Shown here one piece after another: positions 10,234 to 19,265 of a DNA stretch of 64,000 nucleotides. A program made the position numbers and the translations under genes. The first letter of the stretch is position 1. Each line of letters begins with the position of its first letter. A model generated the notes under the pieces. It worked only from the letters and a program-made list of their open reading frames with translations, searched no databases and was not told the DNA's origin. The stretch covers positions 1 through 64,000 of the forward strand of contig JAOEKQ010000005.1 of the NCBI GenBank assembly GCA_028379895.1, given 5' to 3'. The DNA is from Burkholderiales bacterium (GTDB taxonomy: Bacteria > Pseudomonadota > Gammaproteobacteria > Burkholderiales > Eutrophovitaceae).

Positions 10234-10278
10234 TTGGCAAATATCCAATACTGTATATAATTACAGTATTGGATATTT
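10234..10278 (+). promoter_or_regulatory. lexA promoter with LexA (SOS) box
   Basis: -35 TTGGCA (10234-10239), 16-bp spacer, -10 TATAAT (10256-10261). The -10 is the centre of a perfect inverted repeat with 17-bp arms (10239-10255 and 10262-10278). Inside it lies CTGTATATAATTACAG (10251-10266), a full match to the gammaproteobacterial CTGT-N8-ACAG LexA box. LexA bound here would cover the -10 directly, so the operon should be autoregulated and DNA-damage inducible. Confidence 0.92.
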
Positions 10279-10291
10279 AAATATTACTGAT

Positions 10292-10894
10292 ATGAAACCA
10301 CTTACGCAAAGACAAACCGAAATTCTAAAACTCATCCAAAGCTTTGTAGAAAACACTGGATTCCCTCCTACGCGGTCAGAAATTGCACAGGCGCTAAACT
10401 TCAAATCTGCAAATGCAGCAGAGGATCACCTCAAAGCAATAGAGAAAAAAGGACACATCAAACTCACACGTGGAACATCAAGAGGCATACAACTTCTCAA
10501 AAACTCTGGGATACCCATTGTAGGTCGAGTCGCTGCTGGACAACCTATCCTATCAGAGGAGCACATTCAAAATAGAGTCCAGGTGGAGCAATCTTTGTTT
10601 AAACCTAATGCTGACTACTTACTAAAAGTACGAGGAAGTAGTATGCGTGACGTTGGTATTCAAGATGGTGATTTACTTGCTGTTCATTCGTCATCGGAAG
10701 CGCGGTCTGGACAAATAATCGTTGCTCGCATTAATCAAGAAGTAACCGTCAAACGATTCAAACGAAAAAATAAAGAAATCTGGCTAGAAGCAGAGAACCC
10801 CAATTTTCCTAATATTTATTTAAATAGCGAAAGAGATGACTTCGCCATAGAAGGCATTGCGGTTGGTATTATCCGTAACGGTAGAATTAATTAA
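10292..10894 (+). CDS. lexA: LexA repressor
   Basis: SOS repressor and S24 self-cleaving protease, 200 residues. It has an N-terminal winged-helix DNA-binding domain ([23 protein letters not shown]), an Ala-Gly cleavage site in RVAAGQPI, the catalytic serine in [11 protein letters not shown] near residue 114 and the catalytic lysine in VTVKRF near 151. It is the first gene of the lexA-imuA-imuB-dnaE2 operon and sits right behind a matching LexA box. Confidence 0.97.
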   Translation: MKPLTQRQTEILKLIQSFVENTGFPPTRSEIAQALNFKSANAAEDHLKAIEKKGHIKLTRGTSRGIQLLKNSGIPIVGRVAAGQPILSEEHIQNRVQVEQSLFKPNADYLLKVRGSSMRDVGIQDGDLLAVHSSSEARSGQIIVARINQEVTVKRFKRKNKEIWLEAENPNFPNIYLNSERDDFAIEGIAVGIIRNGRIN

Positions 10895-10908
10895 CGATCG
10901 ATAAAGTA

Positions 10909-11520
10909 ATGCAGCCCGCCCTACTCAAAACAGTACTGCCCTCCCATGTTTGGAGAGGTAAGGAACATCATCAGCCTAACTCAAGTGGATACTTACCCTC
11001 AGGATTTCTAGAAATCGATGAAAAGATCAACGGATGGCCTCTTGGCACACTCATCGAGATCGTACCTCAGCAAATAGGTATCGGCGAATTCTCGATATTA
11101 CTTCCCGCACTTGCACGACTCTCTCAAGGTTCTCGCTGGATTTTATTGGTTTGTCCTCCTTACATCCCTTACGCACCATTTTTATCTAATATGGGATTAG
11201 ATACGAGCAAAGTTATCGTTACCCACGCAGAAACCATAAGCGATGCAGGATGGTGTATGGAGAAAGGCCTACAATCCAACGCTTGCAGCGCAGTCATCGG
11301 TTGGCTCCCTCAGATAACAGAAAAAATAATTCGTAGACTTCAGCTGACATTAGAAGAAAAAAATGTTTTAGGTATTTTTTTTACTAAGCCCACAACAAGG
11401 CACAAAAACAATCCAGCTCCATGGAGATTCATTCTCAGGAAAAAGAATCATGAAATGCTGGTCGAAATTCCTAAACGACGAGGCGGCGGACCTATTAGCC
11501 CAATATCAATCTCAAACTAA
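10909..11520 (+). CDS. imuA: Translesion synthesis accessory protein ImuA (SulA-like)
   Basis: This 203-residue protein is the second gene of an SOS mutagenesis cassette, 14 bp after lexA and 11 bp before imuB. The segment LPSGFLEIDEKINGWPLGTLIEI near residue 27 is typical of ImuA proteins, which have a RecA/SulA-like fold. No ATP-binding P-loop is visible. The family is known to support ImuB and DnaE2 in induced mutagenesis. The identification rests on both sequence and context. Confidence 0.88.
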   Translation: MQPALLKTVLPSHVWRGKEHHQPNSSGYLPSGFLEIDEKINGWPLGTLIEIVPQQIGIGEFSILLPALARLSQGSRWILLVCPPYIPYAPFLSNMGLDTSKVIVTHAETISDAGWCMEKGLQSNACSAVIGWLPQITEKIIRRLQLTLEEKNVLGIFFTKPTTRHKNNPAPWRFILRKKNHEMLVEIPKRRGGGPISPISISN

Positions 11521-11531
11521 TTACAACAAAA

Positions 11532-12956
11532 ATGTTGTGGCTTTGCTTAAATTTCCCAGATCTACCTATCAATATATTTTCTATTGATAAGGAAATTGAG
11601 AAACCTATGATGGTCGTCGAATCATCAAATACGGTCATTGCCATTAACAAACCATGTTGGTCTTTAGGCATCAAGAATGGTATGAGCCTATCGGCGGCCT
11701 ACGCGCTATCTAACCTTGTTGAGGTTAAGCATCGTAACAAAAGTCAAGAGGTCAAAAAGCTTGAAGAAATAGCCATATCTCTTTTCAGATATTCGTCTCA
11801 AATAAGTATTAATTTACCCAGCTCGATCCTTATTGAAATTGGCGCCAGTATCAAACTATTTCGTAATACGCAGGGCCTTAAAAACCAAATAAAAAAAACA
11901 ATTATTGAATTAGGACTTAATGCACAAACTGCGATATCGCCAACTCCGTTAAGTGCCATATGGTTGGCCTCACAACAAACAGAGACAACAATCTTAACAA
12001 TAGACGATCTTCCCCAACACATTTACTCATTACCCATCTCAGCTGTTGAATCTAAAAATATTTCTGGCATTCACCCGAGTGATGTTGGGATTAAAACAAT
12101 TGGTGAATTAGTGCACGTGCCTAGGTCTGCCGTAACTCAACGCTGGGGGCCACATATATTAGATCAACTAGATCGTGCGCTTGGAAAAAAACCCGATCCA
12201 TATCCACTTTTTGTTTTACCGCACCGCTTCAATACCAAAATATCACTGAATCTTCCTGCATCCTCAGTCACAGAGCTTCTATTCGGCATTCATCGAATCA
12301 TTCAAAACATGACCAATTACCTGCAAGTTAAGCAGCGTGGCGTCATACGATTTGAGCTCACGATTACAAACGAAGAAAACTTTACACATAATTTTAATTT
12401 TAAACTCTCCGTGCCATCTCGAGATCCAAAGCACTTAACCAATCTAATTCAGGAACGACTTAATCGAGAAACGATTCCTTCTAGAATCGAATCAATACAA
12501 TTGAAATCCATACAAGAGCTACCCATAACCCCATCCAGCTACTCGTTAATTCCGCAATCAGAACGTATTGAATCGAGCAGGGGCCACTTAATTGATCAAT
12601 TACAAGCCAGAGTAGGAGAAAAGGCCGTTTATGGCATCACCGTATATGCCGATCATCGACCAGAAAAATCTTGGCGCGCAACTATCCCTGGAGAGCAGCA
12701 CCAACATACACCATCCACTCGTCGTCCCTCTTGGTTACTACGCACACCCAAAGCACTAATATCAATATTTGATATTCCACAGCTACGTGGCCCACTAACC
12801 ATACTCAATGGACCTGAACGCATTGAAACAGGATGGTGGGATGAAAAGGATGTTAAGCGAGATTATTTTCTAGCCTTAACTCAAGACCAATCACAAGTCT
12901 GGATATACAAGGACAAAAAAAAACAGCAGTGGTTCTTGCATGGCATCTTTTCTTGA
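11532..12956 (+). CDS. imuB: ImuB, inactive Y-family polymerase-like protein
   Basis: ImuB (474 residues) links DnaE2 to the sliding clamp during error-prone synthesis. The N-terminus MLWLCLNFPDLPINIF follows the Y-family fold, but the catalytic acids of DinB-type polymerases are not there: the DxD start and the SIDE motif are replaced (ILIEIGAS near residue 100). That is expected for ImuB. The C-terminus (ETGWWDEKDVKRDYFLALTQ) is typical. It ends 5 bp before dnaE2. Confidence 0.92.
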   Translation: MLWLCLNFPDLPINIFSIDKEIEKPMMVVESSNTVIAINKPCWSLGIKNGMSLSAAYALSNLVEVKHRNKSQEVKKLEEIAISLFRYSSQISINLPSSILIEIGASIKLFRNTQGLKNQIKKTIIELGLNAQTAISPTPLSAIWLASQQTETTILTIDDLPQHIYSLPISAVESKNISGIHPSDVGIKTIGELVHVPRSAVTQRWGPHILDQLDRALGKKPDPYPLFVLPHRFNTKISLNLPASSVTELLFGIHRIIQNMTNYLQVKQRGVIRFELTITNEENFTHNFNFKLSVPSRDPKHLTNLIQERLNRETIPSRIESIQLKSIQELPITPSSYSLIPQSERIESSRGHLIDQLQARVGEKAVYGITVYADHRPEKSWRATIPGEQHQHTPSTRRPSWLLRTPKALISIFDIPQLRGPLTILNGPERIETGWWDEKDVKRDYFLALTQDQSQVWIYKDKKKQQWFLHGIFS

Positions 12957-12961
12957 TAAAA

Positions 12962-15900
12962 ATGTCTACTACGCCTTCATACGCAGAGCTTCATTGCACT
13001 AGTAACTTCAGCTTCCTTAAAGGAGCGTCACATCCTGAGGAAATGATCGAACGAGCAAAGACACTTGGGTATCGTGCTATTGCAATTACCGACGAATGCT
13101 CTGTCGCAGGTATCGTCCGTGCGCATGTGGCCGCCCAGGCTGCAGGTATTCAATTACTGATTGGATCCGAGTTTCAACTGGAAGAAGGAACCCGATTCAT
13201 TTTAATCGCTAAAAACCGCAGTGGATATGGATATATTTGTAACCTCATCAGTACCGCTCGTCGTCGAGCGCCTAAAGGTGATTATTATTTAAGCCACAAG
13301 CATTTTGTAGAAACAGAAGATAACTGTATCGCGATATGGCTCCCGAGTAACGAGTCACTAGAAGAGGCTCACACCAAGGATATACCTTGGTTAAGGCATT
13401 ATTTTAGTAATCAGGTGTGGGTAGGGGTAGCTCAACTTCTACTTAATCAAAAGTCACAACAAATACACACACTGGAAAAGCTATCTCAAACCACGATGAC
13501 CCCCCTCGTAGCAATTGGTAGTGCGCATATGCATATACGAACACGTCGAATGCTACGAGACACAATACATGCGATTCGTATGAAAAAGACAATCAAAGAT
13601 AGTGGCTTTGAGTTACCACCTAATGGAGAAAATTATCTGCGTAATATCGATACGATAAAAAGCTTATTTCCATCACCCCTTATTGCCGAAACCCTGACAA
13701 TTGCGAACCAATGCACATTCAAACTAAGCGCTCTGAAATATGAATATCCCGAAGAAATAACGCCAAACGGCATCAGTACTACTCAATATCTACGTACGCT
13801 GACTCAAAAAGGGCTTGCCCGGAGATTTCCTAAAGGGGCTCCTAATCAGGTTCAGCTGCTGATTGACCGGGAGCTCAGTATTATTCATGAATTAAACTAT
13901 GAGCCTTATTTTTTAACCGTGTTTGATATCACTGACTACGCGAAATCTCAAGGGATTTTATTTCAAGGCAGAGGTAGCGCAGCAAACTCCGCAGTTTGCT
14001 ATGCACTAGGCATTACCGAGGTTGACCCTAACCGCTCAGCAATGCTATTCGAACGGTTCATTTCTAAAGAACGAAACGAACCACCTGATATTGATGTTGA
14101 TTTCGAGAATGATCGTCGAGAAGAGGTCATTCAGTATATTTACAACAAATATGGTCGAGATCGTGCAGCTTTAGCCGCAGCAGTTGTCACGTACAGGCCT
14201 AAAAGTGCATTTAGAGATGCAGGCAAGGCCTTGGGATTAAACTTAGAGCAAATTAATCGTATTTCTAAAAACTTCTCATGGTGGGATCAACAGTCAAGCC
14301 GTGTTGGTCGCCTTAAAGAAGCAGGTTTTGACCCAGACAATAGAGTCATTCAACAACTCATCCATGTCACCCAAGAACTGTCCGGATTTCCCAGACATTT
14401 GTCTCAACATGTTGGTGGCTTTATCATTTCACAGAGCCCCTTAACTCAATTGGTACCTGTCGAAAATGCCAATATGAAAGACCGTACCGTCATACAGTGG
14501 GACAAGAACGATTTAGCAGCGCTTGGGTTATTAAAAATAGATATATTGGCATTGGGCATGCTTTCTGCGATTCGTCGATCGCTGAATCTTATTGAAAGTT
14601 GGTATAACAAGCCCTTCACGATATCTGACATCCCGTCAGAGGACCCAGAAGTCTACGAAATGATATCGAAAGCAGACACTATCGGTGTTTTTCAAATCGA
14701 ATCTAGAGCTCAAATGTCCATGTTGCCTAAAATGAAGCCAAAATGCTTTTATGATCTAGTCATTGAGATTGCTATCGTACGTCCGGGGCCTATTCAAGGC
14801 GGCATGGTTCACCCATACCTTGAACGCCGTCAAGGGAAAAGACCGGTCACTTACCCTTCTACTGCCGTCAAGCAAGTTCTGGAACGCACTCTGGGAGTAC
14901 CAATATTTCAAGAACAAGTTATGCAGCTGGCTATTGTAGCCGCGGGATTTACACCTGGAGAAGCAGACGAACTAAGAAGGTCTATGGCAGCTTGGAAGCG
15001 TCGAGGTGGATTAGGTCATTTTGAAAAAAAGTTAACACAGGGAATGCGAATACGCGGATACAGTGAGGCGTTTGCAAAAAAAATATTTCAACAAATCCTT
15101 GGGTTTGGAGAATACGGGTTTCCTGAATCACATTCAGCAAGTTTCGCTTTGTTGGTTTACGTCTCTAGCTGGTTGAAACGGCATGAGCCGGCTGCCTTTA
15201 CATGCGCGCTACTCAACAGTCAGCCAATGGGATTTTATGCTCCTGCCCAACTGGTGCAAGATGCACAACGTCACGACGTAATGATCTTACCCGTAGATAT
15301 TCTACTAAGTGATCATGAGTGTCGCCTCGTCCGTATACCTAATGTATCTAAACCAGTCATTCGGCTCGGTTTCAATGTAATCAAAGGACTCTCTGCCAAA
15401 GCTACTAACAATATCATCGCCCATCGAGCCGAACACTTAACAATTGATCAAATAGTGAGAATGGCTAAGCTAAATAAAAAAGACATACACGCACTCATTC
15501 AATCAGATGCCCTACTAAGCTCGATAGGCGATAGACATCAGGCAAATTGGTGGGCTAACGGTTTGGATTTAAATCCACCTGAACTATTTCACAATCTCCC
15601 CAATAATCAAGAATCAATCACATTATCGAAGCCCACGTTAGGCGAGAACATTGTTGCTGACTATCAAAGTCTAGGGCTCTCTTTGAGAGAGCATCCGTTA
15701 TGCTTATTAAGGTCCGAACTTGATAAAAAAAAGATACTAACGGCGGAGCATATCAAAACACTTAAAAATGGAAAGTCAGTTCGTGTCGCAGGAATTGTTA
15801 CCTCTCGACAGCGCCCCGGCACGTCGAGCGGTGTGGTGTTCGTCACCTTAGAAGATGAAACAGGATATACCAATGTTGTAATTTGGCGTCGCATCGCCTC

Positions 15901-16054
15901 TGAACAACGCCAAGTACTGATTAACTCTCAACTACTAGTTGTCACAGGCCATATCGAAAAAGATGGACAAGTGATTCACGTAATCGCAAAAAAATTAATC
16001 GATTACTCGCCTCTTCTTGGTAAACTCGTCACAACGTCAAGAAACTTTCATTAA
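12962..16054 (+). CDS. dnaE2: Error-prone DNA polymerase DnaE2 (ImuC)
   Basis: A C-family polymerase alpha subunit for damage-induced mutagenesis, about 1030 residues. It has an N-terminal PHP domain (YAELHCTSNFSFLKGAS), polymerase active-site motif PDIDVDF at residues 375-381, and a C-terminal OB-fold (VRVAGIVTSRQRPGTSSGVVF). I preferred the ATG at 12962, just after the imuB stop; an upstream GTG at 12929 would overlap imuB. It is the main mutator enzyme of the operon. Confidence 0.96.
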   Translation: MSTTPSYAELHCTSNFSFLKGASHPEEMIERAKTLGYRAIAITDECSVAGIVRAHVAAQAAGIQLLIGSEFQLEEGTRFILIAKNRSGYGYICNLISTARRRAPKGDYYLSHKHFVETEDNCIAIWLPSNESLEEAHTKDIPWLRHYFSNQVWVGVAQLLLNQKSQQIHTLEKLSQTTMTPLVAIGSAHMHIRTRRMLRDTIHAIRMKKTIKDSGFELPPNGENYLRNIDTIKSLFPSPLIAETLTIANQCTFKLSALKYEYPEEITPNGISTTQYLRTLTQKGLARRFPKGAPNQVQLLIDRELSIIHELNYEPYFLTVFDITDYAKSQGILFQGRGSAANSAVCYALGITEVDPNRSAMLFERFISKERNEPPDIDVDFENDRREEVIQYIYNKYGRDRAALAAAVVTYRPKSAFRDAGKALGLNLEQINRISKNFSWWDQQSSRVGRLKEAGFDPDNRVIQQLIHVTQELSGFPRHLSQHVGGFIISQSPLTQLVPVENANMKDRTVIQWDKNDLAALGLLKIDILALGMLSAIRRSLNLIESWYNKPFTISDIPSEDPEVYEMISKADTIGVFQIESRAQMSMLPKMKPKCFYDLVIEIAIVRPGPIQGGMVHPYLERRQGKRPVTYPSTAVKQVLERTLGVPIFQEQVMQLAIVAAGFTPGEADELRRSMAAWKRRGGLGHFEKKLTQGMRIRGYSEAFAKKIFQQILGFGEYGFPESHSASFALLVYVSSWLKRHEPAAFTCALLNSQPMGFYAPAQLVQDAQRHDVMILPVDILLSDHECRLVRIPNVSKPVIRLGFNVIKGLSAKATNNIIAHRAEHLTIDQIVRMAKLNKKDIHALIQSDALLSSIGDRHQANWWANGLDLNPPELFHNLPNNQESITLSKPTLGENIVADYQSLGLSLREHPLCLLRSELDKKKILTAEHIKTLKNGKSVRVAGIVTSRQRPGTSSGVVFVTLEDETGYTNVVIWRRIASEQRQVLINSQLLVVTGHIEKDGQVIHVIAKKLIDYSPLLGKLVTTSRNFH

Positions 16055-16058
16055 AAAT

Positions 16059-17201
16059 ATGAACTTCGAATTCGATAAAATCATTAATCGGGTAGGCACT
16101 TCAAGTAGCAAGTGGAACAAGTATACCCATCCCGACATCATCCCTATGTGGGTAGCTGATATGGACTTTGAAACGGCGCCGTGCATTAAGAACGCCCTAT
16201 TAAACCGTATCAATCATGGGATATATGGATACACAGAACCACCGAAAGAACTGCCCCCGACTGTCGCACACTATTTAAAAAGCGAGTTTGATTGGTCAAT
16301 CGATACGGATTGGATAGTCTGGCTACCCAGCTTAGTTGTTGGACTAAATGTTGTGAGCCGTGCATTTGCTGAAAAAGGCGATGCAATTCTGTCAAATACA
16401 CCGATATACCCACCATTTCTATCCGCACCAATCAACGGTGATCGCGAGATAATTACTGCCCCCTTAGTTTGGAATGGCACTAAATGGATAATGGATTTTG
16501 ATGCGCTTGAAAAGGCCGTGACCAGAAAAACAAAAGCATTTTTATTTTGCAGTCCTCATAACCCTACGGGACGCGTCTGGGATGTCGATGAACTCAACGC
16601 GTTAATTACCTTCTGTCGCAAACACAACCTTATTTTAATTTCCGATGAAATCCACTCTGGCCTAATTTTAGATAGAAACAAAAAGCATATTGTTACCGCA
16701 AATGTTTCGGATGCCGCTGACATTTCAGTAACCCTTTTATCCGCGAGCAAAACCTTTAACATGCCAGGGTTAGGATGCGCATACGCTATCGTTAAGAATC
16801 CAACATTAAGAAAAAAATTAAAAAATGAAATGAACGGAATAGTTCATCACGTTGGTGCATTAGGTTACACGGCAACTTTGGCTGCTTATTCAGAAGGAAA
16901 ATCATGGCATAACGCGTTAATAGAGTACTTACGCGTCAATAGAGACTGCGTTGAAAACTCTCTTTCGGATCAATCCCACTTAACGACCTATCATTCAGAG
17001 GCAACGTACCTTTCTTGGATTGATGCGCGGCAAATGGGTGTCCAAAACCCTTCAAAGTACTTTGAAGATTTTGGAGTTGGAATTTATGATGGGGCTCTAT
17101 TTGGAGCACCAGGTTTTTTGCGACTTAATTTTGCCTGTCCAAGAACGATGCTTAATGAAGCGCTATCACGCATTCAACAAGGACTTAGCGCGTCGGCTTA
17201 A
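16059..17201 (+). CDS. patB: PatB-type PLP-dependent C-S lyase (cystathionine beta-lyase-like)
   Basis: This is a fold-type I aminotransferase-like enzyme, about 380 residues, of the MalY/PatB family, which cleave C-S bonds of cystathionine or cysteine conjugates. Family features are IIPMWVADMDFETAP at the start, FCSPHNPTGRVW, and the PLP lysine in SASKTFNMPGL. The ATG at 16059 is only 4 bp behind dnaE2, so it may be co-transcribed with the SOS operon. The exact substrate is not predictable; an EgtE-like role is a speculative alternative. Confidence 0.88.
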   Translation: MNFEFDKIINRVGTSSSKWNKYTHPDIIPMWVADMDFETAPCIKNALLNRINHGIYGYTEPPKELPPTVAHYLKSEFDWSIDTDWIVWLPSLVVGLNVVSRAFAEKGDAILSNTPIYPPFLSAPINGDREIITAPLVWNGTKWIMDFDALEKAVTRKTKAFLFCSPHNPTGRVWDVDELNALITFCRKHNLILISDEIHSGLILDRNKKHIVTANVSDAADISVTLLSASKTFNMPGLGCAYAIVKNPTLRKKLKNEMNGIVHHVGALGYTATLAAYSEGKSWHNALIEYLRVNRDCVENSLSDQSHLTTYHSEATYLSWIDARQMGVQNPSKYFEDFGVGIYDGALFGAPGFLRLNFACPRTMLNEALSRIQQGLSASA

Positions 17202-17215
17202 CCAAAGATTCATCA

Positions 17216-17551
17216 CTAATTGGAGCTGAGTTCATCAGCATCAATAGGAAAAATTTGTCCTGACAGGCCAAGTAACGTCACTTTAGGGCCAGAGAAACAT
17301 TGCAAATCAATGGTGTAGAGGCTAAAAACAAAGTAATTTTCATATTGGGGAGAGAATGGCTGATCTGCCAGACACGGGACCCCTTCCAACGCCTCAATAA
17401 TGGATTTCAATATTCCTCCTTCTTCAGATAGCAATTTTTTAGCTATTTCGTTCTTAGCTATTTTTTCTCCCACATATTGTTCAAACTCAGTTTCACTGGG
17501 ATTATTCGCAGACAATACAACTGCGAGAATAGCTAGTAATATTAATTTCAT
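17216..17551 (-). CDS. Small predicted exported protein
   Basis: 111 residues with a short hydrophobic N-terminus (MKLILLAILAVVLSA) that could be a signal peptide, followed by NPSETEFEQYVGEKIA. This arrangement resembles the small secreted DUF4359 group, but I am not certain. Two cysteines occur in the mature part. It converges on patB with 14 bp between the stops. Function unknown. Confidence 0.6.
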   Translation of the reverse strand: MKLILLAILAVVLSANNPSETEFEQYVGEKIAKNEIAKKLLSEEGGILKSIIEALEGVPCLADQPFSPQYENYFVFSLYTIDLQCFSGPKVTLLGLSGQIFPIDADELSSN

Positions 17552-17614
17552 ATCTGAGGGTATGCGTGTTTGGGTTTAAGTAAGACTAGTTCATGGCGTA
17601 CTGTTTTGATTACC

Positions 17615-18139
17615 TTAACGTTGACGCCTCCAATCCCACGGAGGGACTGAGGAGTCGTCAGACCATAAACCAATTTGTTGGTCTTTTGCCTTTCTTTCAG
17701 CATCTGCGTAACGCACACGATCTTCCGCTGACTGTTCGCGCTTATATTGGCGATACCACCACGCAAACCCATCCCGCACCAACATCCAATTCACATCCAT
17801 ATCCTCAAAAATTACTTGGCAAACCCATCGCTTATAACGGTCTTTTTTCATACATCTACAAGTGACAGTTTGACCCAAAATCAGTTGATTAAGATAGTCT
17901 CGAGCTGCTGCCCCATAAGGTTGATCAAGTTCCGGAGTATCAATACCCATCAATCGCACCTTCAGGCGGATGTCATCGGCTAGGACAACAATAATTGTAT
18001 CCCCATCAGTAACCCGAGCCACATCACCACGGAATACTTCTGAATGAGATGAAGAAATATCCAGTAAAGAGCCAATAATTAAGATTAAGACAACAATTGC
18101 ATTACGCCAAGCGGCAGAATTAAAGGTAGCGTTATACAT
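17615..18139 (-). CDS. Thermonuclease-like (SNase-fold) exported nuclease
   Basis: 174 residues: an N-terminal membrane or signal segment (residues about 12-30), then a staphylococcal-nuclease domain with GDVARVTDGDTIIVVLAD, VRLMGIDTPELDQPYG (catalytic Arg and Glu region) and DRYKRWVCQV (second catalytic Arg). The family cleaves DNA and RNA with calcium and is often exported. The tail ends WDWRRQR. It lies upstream of the small exported gene on the same strand. Confidence 0.85.
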   Translation of the reverse strand: MYNATFNSAAWRNAIVVLILIIGSLLDISSSHSEVFRGDVARVTDGDTIIVVLADDIRLKVRLMGIDTPELDQPYGAAARDYLNQLILGQTVTCRCMKKDRYKRWVCQVIFEDMDVNWMLVRDGFAWWYRQYKREQSAEDRVRYADAERKAKDQQIGLWSDDSSVPPWDWRRQR

Positions 18140-18265
18140 TTTTATATTTAAACCGATATAGTTAGAACGATCTTTTTATCATAGACAATAATGTACTTTT
18201 ACTGTCAAGTGTAAGCTTGTCAGCTAGATTATTAAAAAGGATAGGTTATTAAAAAGGACGGATGA

Positions 18266-18649
18266 ATGCCAGCTACCGCAATGAATCACTTTACGATTTT
18301 AACGGATGATGTAGACTCAACGATAAGGTTCTACCGTGACATATTAGGTTTAGAACCTGGTGAGCGACCTCCGTTTAGCTCTCCTGGTGCTTGGCTATAT
18401 GCCAGAGATGTTGCTGTCTTACACGTCATAGGCGGGAAACCATTACCAGAGCCTAGAGAAGGCGTGATCGACCACATGGCATTCAGCGCAACAGGGTTAA
18501 TCGACACCATCAAAAAGCTAACAGAGCACAATATCGACTACAGCTTACGTCAGTTGAGAGCGATAGATCCATGGCAGCTGTTCTTTTTTGATCCCTCCGG
18601 TGCAAAAGTCGAACTTGACTATCCGCCTGAAGAAAAAACTCCAGAATAA
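18266..18649 (+). CDS. VOC (glyoxalase-fold) family protein
   Basis: 127 residues with one vicinal-oxygen-chelate unit pair: NHFTILTDDVDSTIRFYRDILGLEPGERPPF at the start and IDPWQLFFFDPSGAKVELDY at the end. The metal-ligand type residues His (NHFTI), His (IDHMAF) and Glu (VELDY) are present. AAGGA lies before the ATG. The substrate is unknown; members include glyoxalases, dioxygenases and resistance proteins. Confidence 0.82.
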   Translation: MPATAMNHFTILTDDVDSTIRFYRDILGLEPGERPPFSSPGAWLYARDVAVLHVIGGKPLPEPREGVIDHMAFSATGLIDTIKKLTEHNIDYSLRQLRAIDPWQLFFFDPSGAKVELDYPPEEKTPE

Positions 18650-18658
18650 GAACTTACT

Positions 18659-18916
18659 CTAGCGCAACGAATCCTCGACAGTTTCAGTCGAAACTCCTTG
18701 CGATTCCACGTTTAAAGAACGAGCATCAATGTCGGAGTCTTTTTTCACTGGAGCCGGTATCTTAATACCTCGCTCCCGCTCATAGTACTTAATCCAGTTT
18801 TCGACATTACCCTCTTGTATTTCAATAGCAGCATCTCCAGCAAAAGTGAAATTAGGGGACATCGCCACTGACGTTAAACTAAAACAGAAGACGAGCAATC
18901 TAAAAAAAGTGAGCAC
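18659..18916 (-). CDS. Small predicted exported protein
   Basis: 85 residues. A signal peptide is likely in the first 26 (LTFFRLLVFCFSLTSVAMSP, ending near TFA-GDA). The remainder is short and polar (NWIKYYERERGIKIPAPV). It converges with the VOC gene with 9 bp between the stops. Not recognised. Confidence 0.5.
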   Translation of the reverse strand: MLTFFRLLVFCFSLTSVAMSPNFTFAGDAAIEIQEGNVENWIKYYERERGIKIPAPVKKDSDIDARSLNVESQGVSTETVEDSLR

Positions 18917-18998
18917 GCGCTAGCCCTCAAAAATTACTACTTTAATAAGAATGTACGCGCATGTCTCGTTAGTCCCGATTCATGCGATAGGAAAAATC

Positions 18999-19075
18999 TG
19001 GCGCGCCCGGAGAGATTCGAACTCCCGACCCCTTGGTTCGAAGCCAAGTACTCTATCCAACTGAGCTACGGGCGC
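18999..19075 (-). tRNA. tRNA-Arg (anticodon TCG)
   Basis: A 77-base cloverleaf on the minus strand, including an encoded CCA (19001-18999). The acceptor stem GCGCCCG pairs with CGGGCGC, the anticodon stem is CTTGG/CCAAG and the loop CTTCGAA gives anticodon TCG, reading CGA. The T-arm contains TTCGAAT. The D-stem has one G-T pair. Confidence 0.95.
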
Positions 19076-19265
19076 AGCACATAAACCAACGCAGATATTC
19101 TATCAGTAAACTCCTGCTATAAAACCACAGTGACCCAGTAAATAATTTATACACTAGCCAACCGCAGTGTTTTCCTTGAGATACGGCCTCGGGGTAAAAG
19201 TCATTAAAAAGTCGTGTGTTAGACTAGCCGCATATGCAATAAAAATATAATGGGGAGATTAAATT

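Noticed and set aside
11532-12956. Active Y-family polymerase (DinB)
   Set aside because: The catalytic acids are missing and the context is lexA-imuA-dnaE2, so it is ImuB.
12929-12961. GTG start of dnaE2 inside imuB
   Set aside because: The extra residues are not part of the DnaE2 family start, which begins close to the ATG at 12962.
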